Shown: one piece after another, positions 1 through 7,643 of the stretch | How positions within the stretch are numbered: position 1 is the stretch's first letter | Layout: every line of letters begins with the position of its first letter | Assembly: GCA_002426575.1 (NCBI GenBank) | Contig: DIRE01000067.1 | Span: 1 to 39,599 of the forward strand | Reading direction: 5' to 3' | DNA: 39,599 nucleotides | From: Clostridiaceae bacterium UBA5444 | Lineage (GTDB): Bacteria > Bacillota > Clostridia > Clostridiales > Oxobacteraceae | Notes under the pieces: generated by a model | What the model was told of the DNA's origin: nothing | The model's database searches: none | What the model saw: the letters and a program-made list of their open reading frames with translations, nothing else | Made by a program: the position numbers and the translations under genes

Positions 1-553
1 TCCCTATAAATCTCGATTTGACTAATTCATCTAATAGTTTAATAGCCTCTTTTTTCTTTTCTATAGCACTTTTAGTCTTTTCTAAAACCTGAACTATTTT
101 TTTCTGGGTTTCCAATGATGGTAAGACTACATCAATATAATGTATAGATTTACTTGCATGTAAAATTGTTGCACCAGTTGCATATTTATAAATTATCCTT
201 TGTACATTGTCACTTTTAAGGTAAAATTTAAGATAATCTTGTAATAATTTACTATTTGCAATATCTATTTTTCTTATTCCTGATGAAATAGCCCCTTCAA
301 ATTGATCCGATACTATGCCTGGTGTTCCATCTAATGTTAATAGTAGATCCCCTTTATTAACTAACTTTAAATTATCCGCAACTGTATATACCTTTTTCTT
401 ACTGGTTCCTGAAATATCGGAGACTCTTAAAAACCTCGTATAGCTATCATCTTCTGTATAAGAATCACTTCCTGGTTCTGATCCTCTTGTAAATGAAACT
501 AAATTCTCTAATTTACCTATCTTCCACCCATCTGGTAACTTAATATCCCTCAT
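1..553 (-). CDS. hsdS: Type I restriction enzyme specificity subunit HsdS (partial, cut by window edge)
   Basis: Reading leftwards from the ATG at 553, about 184 codons stay open to the window edge, beginning MRDIKLPDGWKIGKL. HsdS selects the target DNA sequence for the HsdM methylase and the HsdR nuclease. What is visible is the first target-recognition domain (roughly residues 5-150), followed by the helical conserved spacer with EKTKSAIEKKKEAIKLLDEL and then KSRFIG, the usual end of the central conserved region in clostridial HsdS. The second recognition domain lies outside the window. The start codon is one base beyond the hsdM stop (TAG-G-ATG), with an AAGGAG about 14 bases upstream inside hsdM, so the two are translationally linked. 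The family call is firm; the DNA specificity cannot be read from sequence. Confidence 0.9.
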   Translation of the reverse strand, partial: MRDIKLPDGWKIGKLENLVSFTRGSEPGSDSYTEDDSYTRFLRVSDISGTSKKKVYTVADNLKLVNKGDLLLTLDGTPGIVSDQFEGAISSGIRKIDIANSKLLQDYLKFYLKSDNVQRIIYKYATGATILHASKSIHYIDVVLPSLETQKKIVQVLEKTKSAIEKKKEAIKLLDELVKSRFIG

Positions 554-554
554 C

Positions 555-2054
555 CTACTTCACCATTCTCCTTAACTCAGCTATATCTTCTAAAATAGAT
601 TTCTCTAAAGCTTCAATCTTATCCAATATAACCTCAGGCTCTTCATATACTACTTCTTCATACTCAATTTCCTTATATTTATTAATTGATAAGTCATAAT
701 CATTACTTTCTATCTCTTTTTTATCTACCCAGAACCATTTATCTTCTTTAGTTGGCTCTAGTGTATTATCTTTCTTTACTGCTCTCCATTTTTCAATTAT
801 GTCTGGGATATCTCCATCATTATCAAGTTTGTTTCTCTTATCATCTAGAGAATATCCGTCGCTTTCCATATCATAAAACCATACTTTATTTGTTTCTCCG
901 CCTTTAGTAAATAAAATTACGGCTGTTGATACACCTGCATAGGGTTTGAATACTCCTGAAGGCATTGATATTACACCTTCTAGCGCGCTCTCTTCCACCA
1001 AAGCCTCTCTTACTTCTTTATGTGCCTTCGTTGAGCCAAATAAAACCCCATCAGGTACTATAACAGCACATCTTCCGCCTAAGTCTAATATTCTGTTTAT
1101 AAGCTTTATAAATAGGAGTTCAGTCTTGGTAGTCTTTGCCCCTTTTGCAAGTGTAGGGTTTATATCCCCTTCATCTATGCTTCCCTTAAAAGGTGGATTT
1201 GCTAATACTAATGTATATTTATTCTCTTCTTCATATCTTTTTGATAATGAATCCATTTGTCTAACATTTGGATTATCTATGCCGTGAAGCATAAGGTTCA
1301 TTGAAGCTATTCTAACCATTGAAGGGTCAAAGTCAAATCCATAGAACATTTCAGTTTTAAAATGCTCCCATTCCTCAATGGTCATCATATCCCCAATTCT
1401 GTTATAAAAGTTTCCTTTTTCATCGGTAAATACGCTTTCAGGTCTTGTATATTTCTCTAATATACACTCTAATGAGCCAACCAAAAAACCCGATGTTCCA
1501 CATGCAGGGTCGCATATTTTGTCTTCAGCTGATGGATCCATAAGCTCTACCATCATTCTTATAATGTGTCTTGGTGTTCTAAATTGGCCATTTACCCCTG
1601 ATATTGAGAGTTTTGACAATAGATATTCATAGAGGTCTCCTTTAGTGTCTGCATCATCCATGTTTATTCCATCTATAAGTCTAACTGATTCTTGTAATAG
1701 AGATGGCTTAGGTATCATAAATACAGCATCCTTCATTTCAGCTGTAAAGCTTGATTTTTCTCCGCCCATATTTTTTATAAATGGAAATACCTTTTGAGAT
1801 ACTACATCAAACATTTTTTCTACTTCTAGGTGCCTAAACTGGCTCCATTTCATTATTTCCTCGGGAAAAATAGATGTATAAGACATTCCCATTCTATTTG
1901 CCTTTTTTTCATTAACATTATCCTTATCATCTAATCCTTTTATAAATAAAAGATATGATATCTGCTCTATTACAGTCAGAGGATTAGATATGCCCCCTGA
2001 CCAAAAGTTATTCCATAGTTTATCAATTGTACTTTTAATTTCTGGGTTTAGCAT
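555..2054 (-). CDS. hsdM: Type I restriction-modification N6-adenine methyltransferase HsdM
   Basis: This 499-residue protein transfers a methyl group from S-adenosylmethionine to adenine N6 within the site chosen by HsdS, and is shared by the methylase (M2S) and restriction (R2M2S) complexes. An HsdM N-terminal helical domain covers about residues 1-130. The cofactor-binding motif I is DPACGTSGF at 182-190 and the catalytic motif IV is NPPF at 286-289, with the normal order and length for the family. The C-terminus is charged and helical, as expected for contact with HsdS. The start is supported by GGAAGGAAG about seven bases upstream. The gene sits 21 bases after hsdR and one base before hsdS, forming one operon. 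No frameshift or missing motif is seen, so the methylase should be active. Confidence 0.95.
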   Translation of the reverse strand: MLNPEIKSTIDKLWNNFWSGGISNPLTVIEQISYLLFIKGLDDKDNVNEKKANRMGMSYTSIFPEEIMKWSQFRHLEVEKMFDVVSQKVFPFIKNMGGEKSSFTAEMKDAVFMIPKPSLLQESVRLIDGINMDDADTKGDLYEYLLSKLSISGVNGQFRTPRHIIRMMVELMDPSAEDKICDPACGTSGFLVGSLECILEKYTRPESVFTDEKGNFYNRIGDMMTIEEWEHFKTEMFYGFDFDPSMVRIASMNLMLHGIDNPNVRQMDSLSKRYEEENKYTLVLANPPFKGSIDEGDINPTLAKGAKTTKTELLFIKLINRILDLGGRCAVIVPDGVLFGSTKAHKEVREALVEESALEGVISMPSGVFKPYAGVSTAVILFTKGGETNKVWFYDMESDGYSLDDKRNKLDNDGDIPDIIEKWRAVKKDNTLEPTKEDKWFWVDKKEIESNDYDLSINKYKEIEYEEVVYEEPEVILDKIEALEKSILEDIAELRRMVK

Positions 2055-2075
2055 TTGTATTCTTCCTTCCTAAGT

Positions 2076-5000
2076 TTAAAATATAACGCTTGCTTTGTAT
2101 GGTGCTATCAATTTAAAAACATCATCCGCCATCTTTCCAAATATACCATCCACCCCATTTGGATTAAAGGATGTATATGGTGGTGCAAACAATGCTGCAA
2201 ATGATATTCCTTTATTTTTAGCAATATCATTCTTAATTATTTCTAAAGTTTTAATTTGTGTAGCATTCATTTTACTATGGTGCTTTTGAATAAACTCATC
2301 AAATCTTTTGTTTAATTCTATTTCATCTACTCCAACAAACTTTCTAACAATACCGACTATATCCTCTTTGTCAATATCTGTTTTACTTGAAAGCTCATCT
2401 ATGCTATAAACAAAATCCTCACCAAATATCGAGTAAATGCCTTCAATTTCAATTTGAGAAAGCTTTTCCCCTCTTCTAATTTTATGAATCACTAACTGGT
2501 CATTTAATTTATCTTCAATGGCTTTCTTTACTCTTTTTTCATAAGGCTCCATATTAGCTCCATAAAGCACTGTCCCAGCACTAATTTCCTTCATTATGGC
2601 TCCAGTATCTTTTATATCAATTACTACAAATTTTCCTGCTGTTGCTCCCTTATGCTTCATTAAGTCTCTCAAATCTATCCTTATTTGCTCTAGCTTTTCG
2701 AAGCTTAAATTATCCCAACCTGATGGCTCTAATAGTGATTTTACAAGCTCCCTTTTTCCATCAAACTGATTTAAGTTTGTTTTTAGCCTTGCTAGTTTTT
2801 CCATGGTGGCGTTTATTTCTCTAACTAATGAATCTTTATCATTAGTCTCAAAGCTTTCAAGTATTCTATAAATCGAGTTATCAAATAAAATAGCATCTAA
2901 ATTATCTTTTGGTTCAATCCATTGTATTAATGGTGCTATCTCAAGCTTTAGCTTTTTAATGAAATCTTCACTTAAACGACTCCAGTATTCTTCTTTTTTA
3001 ACTTGTTCTATTCTTTTTCTGTTTTTCTTTATCTCTATACTTTCTGATGGCAAATCTTCAATATCCGCCTTTAGCTTTTCTACAAAATTTTTGCATATAT
3101 CATATTCATTCTTCAATTTATATATCTCCAAAAGCCTGCACATTTGCTCAAATCTAACTTGCATAGAGGTTTTTTGTGGCTTTGGAATAAATCCTTTTTG
3201 ATTCATTTCAAAGAATTCAAAGTTTTTATATGAGTCAAATATAACAAACTCTTTTTTATCTACTCCATCCCCAAATAAGTTATCACATCTTCTTGTCCCT
3301 CTTCCTATCATCTGCCAAAACTTAACCTTTGAATAAATAGGCTTTGCAAATACTAAGTTCACTATTTCAGGTACATCTATGCCTGTATCTAGTAAATCTA
3401 CGGATATAGCTATCCGTGGAAAGTCTTCTTCTTTAAAATCTTGTATAAGCCTTTCCTTTTCTGGAAGACCAGAGTAAATAATTGCTGCCATTTTCCCTTT
3501 ATATTGAGGATACATTTCATTGAATAATGAGTCCAATAGGTTCGCATGGTTTTTATTCTTAGCAAATATAATTGTTTTGCCTAAATAATCACCTACTTTA
3601 ATTCCTTTATCCATTAATGTCTTTAATATGAACCTGTTGGTATCCTTATTTGTTATTTTCTTTTCTAAAGCATCTTTGTCAAATTCAATTTCATCTCCAT
3701 CATAGCCTTCCTCATCTAACTGACTTCTTTGTTCTTCCGTCATTTGACTATATTTTATTCCTTTTCTTAAAAAGTCAGTTGTGGCATCAAATATTCTTGG
3801 TTCAATAAGATAAGGCGGCATATGATTCCAAGCTTCATCTATAGAGAAATTAAAGGTAGGATCTCCATCTCCACAATTAAACAAATCAAAAGTATTTCTT
3901 TCTATAAAATCCACAGGCGTAGCTGTAAGGCCTATAATATGAGCGTCAAAATACTCCAATATGTCTCTATATGTTTTATATATGCTCCTGTGTGACTCGT
4001 CGCAAATCACAAGGTCAAAGAACCCCACACTAAATTTACTATAATAATTAATCATGGTTTGGTACGTTGCAAAATATAGTGTAGCCTCTCTGTTATCTGA
4101 GTTTTTACCAGTAAATCTACAGGATATTTGCTCTGGCATAAAGGTCTTAAAGCTATTTTTATCCTCCTTAGCTTGTCTTACAAGTTCATCCCTATCAGCT
4201 AAAAATAATACTCTTTTGACCCAATTTGCCTCCATCATGCCTTTGGTTAAAGCTATAACGGTTCTTGTTTTTCCTGTTCCAGTAGCCATTACTAAAAGAG
4301 CTTTTCTAGCCCCGTTAGAATAGCTTTCATATACTCTTTTAATACCTTCTATTTGGTATGGTCTGCCTGCAATATTTTTATCTATTTCAACTTTATTTAA
4401 ATCTTTCATATACTTATGTTTAAAAAATAGTTCTTCTAAATCCTCTAAAGTATAGAATCCCCAAATTTGTCTTGGGCTGCTATACTTATCATCCCACATA
4501 TATATTTCATATCCATTGGTATAGAAAACTATAGGTCTTACTTTATAATCCCTTTCAATTGTATTAGCATATTCTAAAGCTTGCTCACGACCTAAAATAG
4601 GATCAACAGAAGTTTTTTTAGCCTCAACCACTGCAATGGGCTTACCTTTTTTATTAAATAATACATAATCAGCAAATCCCTTTTTGCCAGCCTTTTTATG
4701 ATTCTCTAATGGGAATTCTACCTTCACTAGCTCATTGTTATTAACATCCCACCCAGCATCTTTTAGCATTATGTCTATAAGCTTCTTCCTAGTTTCTGCC
4801 TCGTCAAAGTTTAAAGTTTCTTCAACCTCTTTTTCTACAGCTTTATCTTTCTCGGTTACAACAGCTGTTTTTATTTCTTCTTTAACTTTATTTACCTCTT
4901 TGGTATGCTCTTCATTAATTTCTTCCTTTTCCTTAGAATACTCATCAATACTATATGTAGGAGCACTAACTTTAACTGGCTTTGGAATTTTGTATGTTAA

Positions 5001-5384
5001 TGGTTTTATTGAGGTATCCTTTGTTACTTTAATGTAAAACCATGCTGATACCTTATACATGGAAATTAAACATTCAAGAGCATCTTCTTTATTTTCATAC
5101 CCTCCATGATTTGCTTTATTGCCATAGCGTCTTACCATATCAAATAAATTTGGAATAGCCCGATTTATTTTTGTAGATCTTAAAAGCTTAATTTTTTCAT
5201 CTTGAGTTGCAAATTGTGGAACTTCAACCTTTAAAGCTGTTAATACGTGGTCTATTATTTGTTCTCCAAACATACGCATTTTTAGCATTGATGCATTATT
5301 ATCTGTATGAAGATAACTTTCTGCCTGTGCCCCTAGCTTGGCCAATGCTGGCCACTTTTTGTTTAAAAAATCAAAATTAGACAT
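2076..5384 (-). CDS. hsdR: Type I restriction endonuclease/translocase subunit HsdR
   Basis: This is the motor and nuclease subunit of the type I system, about 1,102 residues. Counting from an upstream Met at 5399, there is a DUF4145-like N-terminal domain (about 8-125), then a highly charged Lys/Glu linker (about 153-200). The HSDR_N nuclease fold follows, with D244 and E259-A-K261 as the PD-(D/E)xK core. The SF2 translocase has Walker A ATGTGKT (372-378), DESH (467-470), LTATP (491-495) and a later QMIGRGTRR motif VI. An EcoEI-type C-terminal domain ends the protein. I prefer the second Met (5384, MSNFDFLNKKW) because AGGGGG lies six bases upstream; the 5399 Met overlaps that site. All key residues are present, so restriction activity is expected. 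Confidence 0.95.
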   Translation of the reverse strand: MSNFDFLNKKWPALAKLGAQAESYLHTDNNASMLKMRMFGEQIIDHVLTALKVEVPQFATQDEKIKLLRSTKINRAIPNLFDMVRRYGNKANHGGYENKEDALECLISMYKVSAWFYIKVTKDTSIKPLTYKIPKPVKVSAPTYSIDEYSKEKEEINEEHTKEVNKVKEEIKTAVVTEKDKAVEKEVEETLNFDEAETRKKLIDIMLKDAGWDVNNNELVKVEFPLENHKKAGKKGFADYVLFNKKGKPIAVVEAKKTSVDPILGREQALEYANTIERDYKVRPIVFYTNGYEIYMWDDKYSSPRQIWGFYTLEDLEELFFKHKYMKDLNKVEIDKNIAGRPYQIEGIKRVYESYSNGARKALLVMATGTGKTRTVIALTKGMMEANWVKRVLFLADRDELVRQAKEDKNSFKTFMPEQISCRFTGKNSDNREATLYFATYQTMINYYSKFSVGFFDLVICDESHRSIYKTYRDILEYFDAHIIGLTATPVDFIERNTFDLFNCGDGDPTFNFSIDEAWNHMPPYLIEPRIFDATTDFLRKGIKYSQMTEEQRSQLDEEGYDGDEIEFDKDALEKKITNKDTNRFILKTLMDKGIKVGDYLGKTIIFAKNKNHANLLDSLFNEMYPQYKGKMAAIIYSGLPEKERLIQDFKEEDFPRIAISVDLLDTGIDVPEIVNLVFAKPIYSKVKFWQMIGRGTRRCDNLFGDGVDKKEFVIFDSYKNFEFFEMNQKGFIPKPQKTSMQVRFEQMCRLLEIYKLKNEYDICKNFVEKLKADIEDLPSESIEIKKNRKRIEQVKKEEYWSRLSEDFIKKLKLEIAPLIQWIEPKDNLDAILFDNSIYRILESFETNDKDSLVREINATMEKLARLKTNLNQFDGKRELVKSLLEPSGWDNLSFEKLEQIRIDLRDLMKHKGATAGKFVVIDIKDTGAIMKEISAGTVLYGANMEPYEKRVKKAIEDKLNDQLVIHKIRRGEKLSQIEIEGIYSIFGEDFVYSIDELSSKTDIDKEDIVGIVRKFVGVDEIELNKRFDEFIQKHHSKMNATQIKTLEIIKNDIAKNKGISFAALFAPPYTSFNPNGVDGIFGKMADDVFKLIAPYKASVIF

Positions 5385-5419
5385 CCCAATCCCCCTCATC
5401 CCAATTTAATAATTTCTCA

Positions 5420-5448
5420 ATTATAATATAAAATATGTATTAATTAAA
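5420..5448 (-). promoter_or_regulatory. Possible sigma-A promoter of the hsd operon
   Basis: On the minus strand a perfect TATAAT (5420-5425) has TTTAAT 17 bases upstream (5443-5448). The -35 box matches the consensus at only three of six positions, so this is a modest call. The rest of 5400-5656 is AT-rich spacer. It holds a short AGAGT/ACTCT inverted repeat at 5551-5566 and no clear fic promoter. Confidence 0.35.
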
Positions 5449-5656
5449 AATCTTATTGTTTTATTATGTCCTTTTCTATCATCTTTTCCCTGTTTTTGTA
5501 TCAGCCTGAGAATATTATAACAAAATTAGATAGCTTAAGTCCATTGATTAAGAGTTTATATACTCTATTGGGTATTATTTTAGATAGTTACAATGTTTCA
5601 AAAGTGTTAAAATAAAGTCAGTCATACAAAGGAAATATACCATAAGGGGTGATAAA

Positions 5657-6427
5657 ATAACTATATACGAAAAAACAGACTTTTATAAAACAGCAATCGA
5701 TGAGCAACATCCTTTTGAAGGGGAACTGCTAGAAGAGCTCAAATCCTATTACCGCATTGGTCTTACATGGTCGAGCAATGCAATAGAAGGCAACACTCTC
5801 ACTGAAAGTGAAACAAAGGTTCTTCTAGGGGATAAATTAACTGCCGGTGGAAAGCCACTTAAGGATACATTTGAAGCACTTGGTCATGCGCAGGCATATG
5901 ATTTTATGTTCTCGCTGCTGCATAATCGCCAAATTTCCGAGTCTGATATTCTAACAATGCACCGAATATTTTACAAAGATATCAACCCCAAAGCGGCTGG
6001 CCGTTATCGTACTAGGCCGGTAATTATAACTGGCTTCGAATATCCAGTATGCAAGGTAGAGCAGATTCAAAACGAAATAGGCCGGATGTTACAGTGGGTA
6101 GCCTCCGATCGGGACAAATATCATCCGGTAGAGTTTGCTGCACAGCTACACAAACGTTTCGTATTCATCCATCCATTTATTGATGGCAACGGACGTATAT
6201 CCCGCTTGCTAATGAACACAGCCCTTATACAAGATGGGTATATGCTGGCAATAATTCCTCCCATCTTGCGGCAAGAGTATATAAGTCTACTTGAACAAGC
6301 TCATAAAAATGATCGCCCATTTATGGACTTTATTGCCGAAAGGGTATTTGAATCCGAGAAGGAAATAATGAGGCTGCTCCATATTCCATTCCCCAAGTTT
6401 CATAAAAGCAAGAATAAAGGGTCCTGA
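5657..6427 (+). CDS. Fic-family adenylyltransferase (AMPylator) with an apparent ATA start codon
   Basis: Fic proteins transfer AMP from ATP to a hydroxyl group of a target protein. The catalytic loop HPFIDGNGR is complete at residues 172-180 of a 256-residue reading. The frame is open from 5588 and encodes typical N-terminal Fic sequence well before the first ATG at 5906. This includes SSNAIEGN near residues 39-46, the (S/T)xxxE(G/N) inhibitory helix of class II Fic proteins. No ATG, GTG or TTG occurs in frame between 5588 and 5905. AAGGGGTG (5645 on) is well spaced before an in-frame ATA at 5657 that would give MTIYEKTDFY, so I place the start there. It is either a rare ATA start, a mutated ATG or a sequencing error. 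The stop codon lies inside a terminator hairpin. The protein target is unknown. Confidence 0.75.
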   Translation: MTIYEKTDFYKTAIDEQHPFEGELLEELKSYYRIGLTWSSNAIEGNTLTESETKVLLGDKLTAGGKPLKDTFEALGHAQAYDFMFSLLHNRQISESDILTMHRIFYKDINPKAAGRYRTRPVIITGFEYPVCKVEQIQNEIGRMLQWVASDRDKYHPVEFAAQLHKRFVFIHPFIDGNGRISRLLMNTALIQDGYMLAIIPPILRQEYISLLEQAHKNDRPFMDFIAERVFESEKEIMRLLHIPFPKFHKSKNKGS

Positions 6428-6454
6428 CTCACTAGAGTTAGAGCCCTTTATTCT
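6411..6454. terminator. Bidirectional terminator hairpin overlapping the end of fic
   Basis: Two 20-base arms (6411-6430 and 6435-6454) pair at 17 of 20 positions around the loop ACTA. AATAAAGGG faces CCCTTTATT and gives A/T-rich flanks in both directions. The last codons of fic, including TGA at 6425-6427, are inside the left arm. It is a diverged copy of the stronger hairpin at 20977-21020. Confidence 0.75.
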
Positions 6455-6539
6455 CGCTTGCAAAACTAGGCTTATTATTTATAATACTGCGCCTGTGCAT
6501 ACCATAACTTATGCTATTTATCTGGGGCATCTACTAGTT
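6411..6539. repeat. Left copy of a ~130-bp direct repeat (partner 20977-21105)
   Basis: These bases align with 20977-21105 in the same orientation, at roughly 85% identity by eye with one single-base gap. The match covers the whole terminator, the gap after it, and the coding 3' end of the ABC exporter. Shared exact runs include the stretch coding for AQAQYYK and its stop. Similarity fades after the ACTAGTT at 6533-6539. Confidence 0.85.
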
Positions 6540-6548
6540 GCCCACTAT
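6475..6548 (-). pseudogene. 3' remnant of an ABC exporter ATPase gene
   Basis: On the minus strand this reads QLVDAPDK, stop, HKLWYAQAQYYK, stop. The intact exporter at 21040 ends ELVDIPGKYHELWYAQAQYYK. The remnant therefore keeps the last ~20 codons with one internal stop (Tyr to TAG) and nothing recognisable upstream. It cannot make a protein. It shows that a paralogous exporter gene once ended here, tail to tail with fic, or that its tail was copied here. The lacI promoter starts right beside it. Confidence 0.8.
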
Positions 6549-6554
6549 CCCCCG

Positions 6555-6583
6555 TTGACACTACCAACGTTATGTATTAATAT
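6555..6583 (+). promoter_or_regulatory. Sigma-A promoter of the LacI-family regulator gene
   Basis: TTGACA (6555-6560) and TAATAT (6578-6583) are separated by 17 bases. The -35 is perfect and the -10 is good. Transcription would start near 6590, giving a very short leader. The spacer contains CCAACGTTATG, whose AACGTT core recalls the centre of the palindrome at 9253-9268. Autoregulation is possible but weakly supported. Confidence 0.7.
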
Positions 6584-6607
6584 TTTCTCAGGAAGCTGGT
6601 GAGAATT

Positions 6608-7606
6608 ATGGGAGCTACTATTAAGGATGTTGCAAGGGTATGCAATGTGTCTATTGCAACAGTTTCAAAATATCTAAATGGCGGAAATGTTAGGGAAGAA
6701 AATAGAATAAATATAGAGAGAGCTATAAAAGAATTGGATTACAGGGTTAATAATTTTGCCAGAGGGCTTAAGATAAACAGATCCATGATGGTGGGTATTG
6801 TTGTTGACAGTATTACAAACATGTTTTACACGAGCATCATATCCATTATAGAGGACTGCCTTCATACAAAAGGGTACAGCAGTATTATCTGCGAAACTAG
6901 GAGGCAGGAAGAGATACGAAATGAGAAGCTTGATTTCCTACTCAATAAGGGTGTGGACGGCATTATTATACTTACGACAAATATAACAAAAGAGCAGCTG
7001 GAGCATTATATAAATAGGGGAGTAAGCATTGTAGTTATAGACTGTGTAGTAAACGAAGCCGATTGTGATTTTGTAACAACAGATAATATTTCCGGGGCGT
7101 ACCAGGCCACTGAAATGTTTATATTAAAAGGCCATACAAAAATTGCTATTATCACAGGAGAAGATAAGGAATTTTCTGCAGCTGAAAGGCTGAAGGGATA
7201 TAGGAGAGCACTCGATGATTACGATATCCCCGTATGTGATCATTTGATTTTTAGGGATTCCTATGACCTTGAGGGCGGCTATAAATCATTTAAAAAGCTT
7301 GTAGAGAATAAAGGCTGTACCGCTGTTTTAATATCCAATTATTATATGGCAGTGGGTGCAGTAATTGCGGTTAACGAAGAAAATATAAATATCCCGGGGG
7401 ATATATCTATAATATGCTTTGATGATCTTGAATTGAGCAAGGTATTTAAGCCCAAGCTCACATCTGTAAGCCAATCTACAGCTGAAATAGGAAATGAAGC
7501 GGTAAAACTTTTACTGAGCAGGATTGATGGTAGTAATTCCGGCTGCAGGATAGTAAGAGTTCCTGCGAAAATAATAGTAAACAATTCTATAAAGAAAATG
7601 TATTGA
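6608..7606 (+). CDS. LacI/GalR-family transcriptional regulator, likely controls the fuc genes
   Basis: This 332-residue regulator starts MGATIKDVARVCNVSIATV: a LacI-type helix-turn-helix and hinge helix (about residues 3-60), then a periplasmic-binding-protein-like sugar-sensing domain (about 62-330). A GTG at 6599 would add three residues. I chose the ATG at 6608 because the conserved LacI start fits and the GTG overlaps the GGTGAG ribosome-binding sequence. The gene is convergent with the sugar kinase and lies beside the fuc genes. A perfect CG-centred palindrome of LacI operator type occurs at the fucI promoter, so local repression relieved by a fucose-pathway sugar is the natural inference. 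The effector cannot be named from sequence. Confidence 0.9.
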   Translation: MGATIKDVARVCNVSIATVSKYLNGGNVREENRINIERAIKELDYRVNNFARGLKINRSMMVGIVVDSITNMFYTSIISIIEDCLHTKGYSSIICETRRQEEIRNEKLDFLLNKGVDGIIILTTNITKEQLEHYINRGVSIVVIDCVVNEADCDFVTTDNISGAYQATEMFILKGHTKIAIITGEDKEFSAAERLKGYRRALDDYDIPVCDHLIFRDSYDLEGGYKSFKKLVENKGCTAVLISNYYMAVGAVIAVNEENINIPGDISIICFDDLELSKVFKPKLTSVSQSTAEIGNEAVKLLLSRIDGSNSGCRIVRVPAKIIVNNSIKKMY

Positions 7607-7608
7607 TA

Positions 7609-7643
7609 AAAATGATGGAATAACTAGGTTATTCCATCATTTT
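7609..7643. terminator. Bidirectional terminator between the regulator and the kinase
   Basis: A perfect 16-bp stem (7609-7624 with 7628-7643) closes a TAG loop, beginning AAAATGATGG and ending CCATCATTTT. The flanking A and T runs allow termination in both directions. It begins two bases after the regulator stop and contains the kinase stop codon (7637-7639), so it serves both convergent genes. Confidence 0.9.

Noticed and set aside
5906..6427. Short Fic protein starting at ATG 5906
   Set aside because: No ribosome-binding site precedes it, and clear Fic coding sequence with the inhibitory helix continues 83 codons upstream.
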